A stretch of DNA of 10,004 bases. Origin: Ruminococcaceae bacterium UBA7147. GTDB taxonomy: Bacteria > Bacillota > Clostridia > Oscillospirales > Acutalibacteraceae. The notes below the pieces were generated by a model. The model was not told where the DNA came from. It saw nothing but the letters and a program-made list of their open reading frames with translations, and ran no database searches. Made by a program: the position numbers and the translations under genes. Shown one piece after another: positions 5,633 to 10,004 of this stretch; position 1 is the stretch's first letter, and every line of letters begins with the position of its first letter. The stretch is taken from assembly GCA_002491825.1 (NCBI GenBank), contig DKWR01000025.1:1-10004 (forward strand), written 5' to 3'.

Positions 5633-7858
5633 ATGAAACGACTGTTGGCAACGGTGGGACTTACTTATCTTTCCGTGCTTTCGGTCGTTTTTTATTTCGC
5701 AAACGGAACGTTTACTAATATTATAATAATATTATCGGCACTGTCTGCGTTTGTCGGAATATTCTTTAAAGTAATTAAAAATAAAATCAGAATTAAAAAG
5801 TCACTTTTAGATTTATTAATCACTGTCGGATTAACCTCGTTTGCCGCTTGTATCGCTATAATTCTGTATTCGAATTTTATTTACCGGCCTGTCATTGATA
5901 ATTATTCCAATAAAGAATTAAGTGTTGAGGGATATATCTGCGATGAAATTCAGAAAAATGAAAACAGTTATGTTTACATAATTAACGCAGACAAAATTAA
6001 CAGTAACAGCGAAAACGTAAAAATCAGACTGATTTCAACAGTTGACTTAAAGTGTGAGGATTTTGACCGTATAGATGCAAATTTTACTGTAAGCAAAGCA
6101 GAAAATGGCTACAATTTAAGCAAAGGAATTTACCTTTCTGCATTTTATGACGAGGAAAACGACAGCTTTAATTCAACAGGTGAAAAGCAATTTTCCCTGT
6201 ACAGCATTGCGGTCAACATAAGAAAAGCAATGAAAAGCTCGCTGGACTCTCTTTTGCCTGAAAACACTTCGTCGCTTTGCAAGGCTGTTTTGCTCGGTGA
6301 CAAGCATTCGCTTTCATCCGATATAAAAGCTGACTTTTCAAAAACAGGAACAAGCTTTCTGATAGTCGTTTCGGGAATGCACCTGGCTATAATAGCAGGA
6401 TTTGTTTTATTTCTATTAAAGAATATAATCAAAAACAGATATGCACTCGCTTCTATTATATTGGCAATAGTATTCTGCTTTATGGCGATAACAGGCTTTA
6501 CACCGTCAGTTGTCCGTTCGGGAATTATGCTGATTCTCACATATTGTTCAAAAGCCGTTTTCAGACGTACTGACGGGCTTAATTCCCTCGGAACTGCGGC
6601 TATTGTACTTACTCTGTTCAATCCGTTTGCAGTGGGTGACATAGGAATGCTGTTATCGTTTTCTGCAACGGCAGGAATAATTCTTTGGGCGAGAAAAATT
6701 GAAATTTACTTATCCCGAAAGCTTCGCCTTAAAGGAAAACACAAATTAATCAGAGGAGCGATAAATCTTATCTCTGTTTCATTGTCGGCGTCACTCTGGA
6801 TAATCCCGATTACGACAATTGCATTCCACAGGGTTTCGCCTTTTGTTGTGCTGACATCATTCTTTGCCGAACCTATTGTAAGCGTAGTGCTTATTTGTGC
6901 AATGCTTGCGTCACTGCTTTATCTATGCCCGATAATTTCATTTTTCGCCTATACATTTGCACTTGGAGCAGATATTTTCGGCAATCTGCTTTTGCGGACA
7001 ATTTCGCTGTTTTCCTCATTACCTTATTCCTGCGTAAATTCAGATAAACCGTATTTTTACATCTGGCTGATTTTTACGGCTTTGCTGGTCATAATCGGAT
7101 ATGCGGTAAAGGCAAAGGGCTTTTATGTGCGTTGTGCCGTTACTGCGTCTGCGGTAGTGCTGACAATCGGCTGGGCTGTTTATGCGATAATCGGTAACAA
7201 CTCCGCAACACTCAAAATCTACAATGTCGGTAGCGGCGTTACTGCTTCTGTTGAGTGCGGCAGTAATATTTCGTTCATCTCCTGCGGAGGAACAAACGGC
7301 AGTGCGTATCAGATTATTGAAGATATATCGGGAGATTTTTCATCAATCGACAGCATTATAATTCCGGATACGAAATTAAAATACGCAAAATATCTCCCTC
7401 AACTGATGTCTGAATTTGACGTATCTAATATTTTGGTATATGATAATAACACAGATAAAAAATTGCTTGAAAAATACGGCGGCAAAATAGATACTTTCAG
7501 CAGCGACTGTCATTTTTCAATAAATCTCAACTCGCTTGCTGCTCTTGAAGTGATTAACATTGATTCGGTTACATATCAATATTTACACATAAACGGCAGT
7601 ACGGTTTTGTTTGCTACGAGCAGGTCGGATATTGCAAAGCTCCCCGAAAAGTACAGAACGTGCGATTATCTTCTTGTTGATTCAAACGTAAAAAACAGCA
7701 ATTTACTTTCTTGCAAAAACGTGATTTTTTCGGGGGATAAGAGCTTGCTTGAAAGTAAAAATAGTTCTATAAAAGAAATAAGTGACAATATTTATACAAC
7801 CTCCGACGGCGTTGCGGAGCTTGTATTCAGCGGAGGTTCAAATGTCAAAGATAAGTGA
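5633..7858 (+). CDS. comEC: ComEC/Rec2 family DNA-uptake membrane protein with degenerate C-terminal domain
   Basis: ComEC forms the channel that carries single-stranded DNA across the cytoplasmic membrane in natural transformation. In this 741-residue protein, two N-terminal hydrophobic segments (about 4-45) and a third (60-82) precede a soluble OB-like region (about 95-170). The Competence domain starts near 205, with LLGDKHSLSSDIKADFSKTG (220-239) and the signature FLIVVSGMHLAII (242-254). Many membrane segments follow to about 520. The final about 210 residues align with the metallo-beta-lactamase-like domain (YNVGSGVTASVECGSN at 530-545), but the metal-binding HxHxDH motif is replaced by PDTKLKYAKY (578-587) and the later GHHGS position by DSNVK (683-687). 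The domain is probably not a nuclease. The gene looks AT-richer than its neighbours. Competence of this organism is not shown. Confidence 0.93.
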   Translation: MKRLLATVGLTYLSVLSVVFYFANGTFTNIIIILSALSAFVGIFFKVIKNKIRIKKSLLDLLITVGLTSFAACIAIILYSNFIYRPVIDNYSNKELSVEGYICDEIQKNENSYVYIINADKINSNSENVKIRLISTVDLKCEDFDRIDANFTVSKAENGYNLSKGIYLSAFYDEENDSFNSTGEKQFSLYSIAVNIRKAMKSSLDSLLPENTSSLCKAVLLGDKHSLSSDIKADFSKTGTSFLIVVSGMHLAIIAGFVLFLLKNIIKNRYALASIILAIVFCFMAITGFTPSVVRSGIMLILTYCSKAVFRRTDGLNSLGTAAIVLTLFNPFAVGDIGMLLSFSATAGIILWARKIEIYLSRKLRLKGKHKLIRGAINLISVSLSASLWIIPITTIAFHRVSPFVVLTSFFAEPIVSVVLICAMLASLLYLCPIISFFAYTFALGADIFGNLLLRTISLFSSLPYSCVNSDKPYFYIWLIFTALLVIIGYAVKAKGFYVRCAVTASAVVLTIGWAVYAIIGNNSATLKIYNVGSGVTASVECGSNISFISCGGTNGSAYQIIEDISGDFSSIDSIIIPDTKLKYAKYLPQLMSEFDVSNILVYDNNTDKKLLEKYGGKIDTFSSDCHFSINLNSLAALEVINIDSVTYQYLHINGSTVLFATSRSDIAKLPEKYRTCDYLLVDSNVKNSNLLSCKNVIFSGDKSLLESKNSSIKEISDNIYTTSDGVAELVFSGGSNVKDK
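7832..7837 (+). promoter_or_regulatory. ribosome binding site of holA inside comEC
   Basis: GGAGGT lies 4 bases before the ATG at 7842, within the last codons of comEC. The frame is open further upstream to 7782, but no comparable site precedes that codon, so 7842 is the start. Confidence 0.8.
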
Positions 7859-8885
7859 ATCCGAACTAAAAAAACAGATAAAGTCAAGACAGTTCTCGCC
7901 GATTTACGTAATTTACGGCACAGAGCAGATGTTTGTGCGCCGCTATTCGGAACAGCTTGCAGACGCCGTAACGGGCAAAAATCCCTCGGACTTCAATTTT
8001 CATAAATTCAGCGGAGATATAAATCTCGACGATTTTGCGGCGTCACTTCAGATTGTTCCGTTTATGAGCGAGTACAACTGCGTTTTCGTTTCGGACATAT
8101 TTTTTGATAATATGGACGCAGATTCGCTTGCACGGTTTAAAGAAATCACCGACAAAACGGTTGACACAACGGTGCTGATAATTTCAATGCCGACCTACGT
8201 TCCGTCAAAAAACAGTGCCGTTTTCAAGTCGCTTGTGAAAAGGGCAGAGAAAAACGGCTCAGTCTGCGAATTTAACAAGCTCAATCAGTCAATGCTTGAA
8301 CGCTATATTGCAAAGTGGGCAAACGAAAACGGCAAAATGATTTCCCACGTCAATGCTGCAAAGCTGATTTCTTACTGCGGCGATGACCTCAATCTTCTTA
8401 AAAACGAGCTTGCGAAAATCTGTGCATATTCAAAGGGCGAGGAAGTCACGTTACAGGATATAGAAAAGCTTGCAACGCAAAATCTTGAAACTAAAATATT
8501 TGCACTTTCCGATGCGGTGCTGAACGGAAACGGCGACAAGGCATTCAACACGCTCGACTTGCTTTTTTATCAGCGAGAAGAGCCTGTTATGATGTTGTAC
8601 GTTTTGTCAGCTTCATATGTTGATGCGTACAGAATCAGAGTAGCGGATGAATGCGGTGTGCTCAAGGATGACGTTGCAAAAGATTTTGAATATAAAAACA
8701 GAGCATTCACATTGGAAAAAGCACGTAAGGCAACGTCAAAAGTTTCAACCGAGGCTTTGCGAAAGAGCCTCGACCTGCTTGTTGACGCCGACATAAAATT
8801 CAAAAGCTCATCTGTGAACGCAAGGCTCTGTATGGAACAGCTCATAGCTCAGCTGTTGCTTGTTGCAAGGGAGGGCAGGATTTAG
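7842..8885 (+). CDS. holA: DNA polymerase III subunit delta
   Basis: HolA is the delta subunit of the replicative clamp loader; it opens the beta sliding clamp. This 347-residue protein has the usual length. Domain 1 starts SPIYVIYGTEQMFVRR (19-34), the degenerate nucleotide-binding region typical of delta, which does not hydrolyse ATP. FSGDINLDDF (56-65) and VLIISMPTYVPSKN (111-124) continue it. SYCGDDLNLLKNELAKI (177-193) is the recognisable domain 2 motif, followed by a helical domain 3 with FYQREEPVMMLYVLSASY (242-259). Its start overlaps the end of comEC by 17 bases, an arrangement that suggests translational coupling. In many Firmicutes comEC-holA is followed by rpsT (protein S20); here ribonuclease M5 follows with no gap. 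Confidence 0.95.
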   Translation: MSKISESELKKQIKSRQFSPIYVIYGTEQMFVRRYSEQLADAVTGKNPSDFNFHKFSGDINLDDFAASLQIVPFMSEYNCVFVSDIFFDNMDADSLARFKEITDKTVDTTVLIISMPTYVPSKNSAVFKSLVKRAEKNGSVCEFNKLNQSMLERYIAKWANENGKMISHVNAAKLISYCGDDLNLLKNELAKICAYSKGEEVTLQDIEKLATQNLETKIFALSDAVLNGNGDKAFNTLDLLFYQREEPVMMLYVLSASYVDAYRIRVADECGVLKDDVAKDFEYKNRAFTLEKARKATSKVSTEALRKSLDLLVDADIKFKSSSVNARLCMEQLIAQLLLVAREGRI

Positions 8886-9485
8886 TTGCTGAAAATCAAA
8901 GAGGCAGTAATCGTTGAGGGAAGATACGACAAAATCAAGCTTTCCTCACTGATTGATGCGCCGATAATTGAAACCAACGGCTTCCGTGTGTTCTCCGATA
9001 AAGAAAAGCAGAATCTGATTAGACAGATTGCCGATATAAGAGGAATACTCATATTAACTGACAGCGACTCGGCAGGATTTGTTATACGCAATTTTCTGAA
9101 AGGCGTTGTCGATAAATCAAAGATAAAGCACTGCTACATTCCCCAGATTGAGGGCAAGGAAAAGCGAAAATCGCAAAAAGGCAAGGAGGGATTTCTCGGA
9201 GTAGAGGGAGTCAGCGACGAGGTCATAATCAACGCCATACGCAAAAGCGGAGCAACAATTATCGGTGAAAACAATATAAAAGAAAACGAAATCAAAAAAT
9301 CCGATTTGTTTTACCTCGGACTCACAGGTGCCGAAAACGCCGAAAAAAACAGAAAAATGCTTTTGAAACACCTCAATATGCCAACCTACCTTACAACCAA
9401 CGCAATGCTTACCGCACTTAATTGTTTATATTCTTTTGAAGAATTAAAAGACTTGTTAGTAGAAATAGGAATTATACATTATTGA
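8886..9485 (+). CDS. rnmV: ribonuclease M5 (5S rRNA maturation endonuclease)
   Basis: RNase M5 trims both ends of precursor 5S rRNA; in Bacillus it needs ribosomal protein L18 as cofactor. This 199-residue protein has an N-terminal TOPRIM domain with AVIVEGRYDK (7-16, catalytic Glu11) and ILTDSDSAG (56-64, Asp59 and Asp61), then GFLGVEGVSDEVI (102-114). A C-terminal DUF4093 domain follows, with DLFYLGLTGAENAEKNRKML (140-159) and LTTNAMLTALNCLYSFEEL (169-187). The start is TTG immediately after the holA TAG, with AGGA (8877-8880) 5 bases upstream and a stronger GGGAGG (8869-8874) 11 bases upstream. rnmV often neighbours rsmA/ksgA; here it does not. A hairpin lies 12 bases after its stop. Confidence 0.93.
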   Translation: MLKIKEAVIVEGRYDKIKLSSLIDAPIIETNGFRVFSDKEKQNLIRQIADIRGILILTDSDSAGFVIRNFLKGVVDKSKIKHCYIPQIEGKEKRKSQKGKEGFLGVEGVSDEVIINAIRKSGATIIGENNIKENEIKKSDLFYLGLTGAENAEKNRKMLLKHLNMPTYLTTNAMLTALNCLYSFEELKDLLVEIGIIHY

Positions 9486-9497
9486 TTTTGAATAATC

Positions 9498-9536
9498 CAC
9501 CGTCTTTAGTCAAAACTAAAGGCGGTGATTTATATT
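9498..9536 (+). promoter_or_regulatory. hairpin overlapping the ribosome binding site of the next gene
   Basis: CACCGTCTTTAGT (9498-9510) pairs over 13 bases with ACTAAAGGCGGTG (9515-9527), with one G-T wobble and a four-base CAAA loop. The only following T-rich stretch is the weak ATTTATATT (9528-9536), so it is a poor terminator. The 3' arm contains AGGCGGTGA (9520-9528), the ribosome binding site for the TTG start at 9535. The structure can therefore hide that site and damp translation, or act as a partial terminator after rnmV. Confidence 0.75.
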
Positions 9537-9921
9537 GAAAAGCATTAAGGACGACTGCATTTTATTCTCAATCGGAGGAATAGGCTACGCACTACTTGAA
9601 ATTCTGTGGCGAGGCAAAACGCATTGGTCAATGGCACTGACTGGTGGAGCGTGTTTTGTATCGCTGTTTAAGTTTTACGAGAAACATAAAAAAATGAAAA
9701 TGCCGGCAAAGTGCATATTCGGCAGTGCAATAATAACTTCACTTGAATTTTGCTGTGGATGCATAGTGAATCTAAAGTATAAGCTTAACGTGTGGGATTA
9801 TTCAAAATGCCGTTTCAATATAAAGGGACAGATTTGCCCGTTCTACAGTATGCTGTGGGCGTTTTTATGTATTCCCGTAAGCGCCTTGTGCAAAAAGCTT
9901 TCAGACATAAAATCTGACTGA
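9535..9921 (+). CDS. small membrane protein, CmpB/'putative ABC-transporter type IV' family
   Basis: This 128-residue protein resembles the small integral membrane family annotated as putative ABC-transporter type IV (ABC_trans_CmpB). No function is established and no ATPase gene is nearby, so the transporter label is only a family name. The recognisable parts are WRGKTHWSMALTGGACF (25-41) and VWDYSKCRFNIKGQICPFYS (86-105), matching the family's WDYS..PFN..GQIC pattern. Hydrophobic segments lie at about 8-23, 31-46, 59-79 and 100-119. It has ten cysteines, including CCGC at 73-76, which is high for its size. The TTG start is chosen from AGGCGGTGA 6 bases upstream. That site lies in a hairpin. 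Confidence 0.8.
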   Translation: MKSIKDDCILFSIGGIGYALLEILWRGKTHWSMALTGGACFVSLFKFYEKHKKMKMPAKCIFGSAIITSLEFCCGCIVNLKYKLNVWDYSKCRFNIKGQICPFYSMLWAFLCIPVSALCKKLSDIKSD

Positions 9922-9965
9922 TAAAAATTATATTGAAAAAAGTCGAAGAAAATAAGAAAAAAGGG

Positions 9966-9994
9966 TTGCAAAAGGGAGAAAAGTTTGATATAAT
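9966..9994 (+). promoter_or_regulatory. strong extended -10 promoter for a downstream unit
   Basis: TTGCAA (9966-9971) and a perfect TATAAT (9989-9994) are 17 bases apart, and TG at 9986-9987 adds an extended -10 element. Transcription would begin near 10001, at the window edge, so the gene served lies outside. The strength would suit a stable RNA or a housekeeping gene. Confidence 0.8.
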
Positions 9995-10004
9995 AACGTA
10001 CGTT

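Noticed and set aside
6145..6642. A 165-residue minus-strand open frame inside comEC
   Set aside because: It lies wholly antisense to a well-recognised gene, has no ribosome binding site or family resemblance, and is a by-product of comEC codon use.
7782..7841. A longer HolA starting at 7782
   Set aside because: There is no ribosome binding site before 7782. The added residues are out-of-frame comEC sequence, while GGAGGT precedes the ATG at 7842, where family similarity begins.
9901..9936. A terminator after the CmpB-like gene (TCAGA/TCTGA hairpin)
   Set aside because: The stem is only five A/T-rich pairs with a seven-base loop inside the coding end, and the following T-tract is poor.

Overview
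The window is chromosomal DNA of a low-to-moderate GC Gram-positive anaerobe. It most resembles a member of the Clostridia, probably near Ruminococcus/Oscillospiraceae; that placement rests on gene content and order (DUF177-rpmF; DUF512 radical SAM-der-plsY; comEC-holA; an RNase M5 gene), strong AGGAGG-type ribosome binding sites and consensus sigma-A promoters, not on any search. All genes read on the + strand. Most are conserved housekeeping genes, and I see no prophage, CRISPR array, insertion sequence with a transposase, tRNA or rRNA.

Layout. (1) 1-173 is an AT-rich gene-free stretch with a possible leftward promoter. (2) 174-1011 is a short ribosomal operon: a perfect-consensus promoter, a DUF177/YceD protein, ribosomal protein L32 and a terminator hairpin. 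(3) About 1024-4459 is a second operon: a DUF512 PDZ/radical SAM protein of unknown role, the two-GTPase-domain ribosome assembly factor Der, and the acyl-phosphate glycerol-3-phosphate acyltransferase PlsY, with der and plsY abutting. (4) 4460-4711 is intergenic. It holds a promoter followed by a nearly continuous 160-nt imperfect palindrome that separates the promoter from the next gene. (5) 4712-9485 is a tightly packed run: a HIT-family protein, an Apt-like phosphoribosyltransferase, the DNA-uptake channel ComEC, the DNA polymerase III delta subunit HolA (start nested in the end of comEC) and ribonuclease M5 (TTG start directly after the holA stop). (6) 9486-9921 has a strong hairpin whose 3' arm is the ribosome binding site of a small membrane protein resembling the CmpB/'ABC-transporter type IV' family. 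(7) 9922-10004 ends in a strong extended -10 promoter for a unit outside the window.

Functional themes are ribosome production (L32, DUF177, Der, RNase M5 for 5S rRNA), phospholipid synthesis (PlsY), nucleotide handling (HIT, phosphoribosyltransferase) and DNA uptake or replication (ComEC, HolA). The least ordinary items are the long palindrome in the HIT gene leader, the ComEC C-terminal beta-lactamase-like domain that has lost its metal-binding motifs, the hairpin that covers the ribosome binding site of the last gene, and the uncharacterised DUF512 radical SAM protein. I did not find strong evidence of a wholly new multi-gene system.
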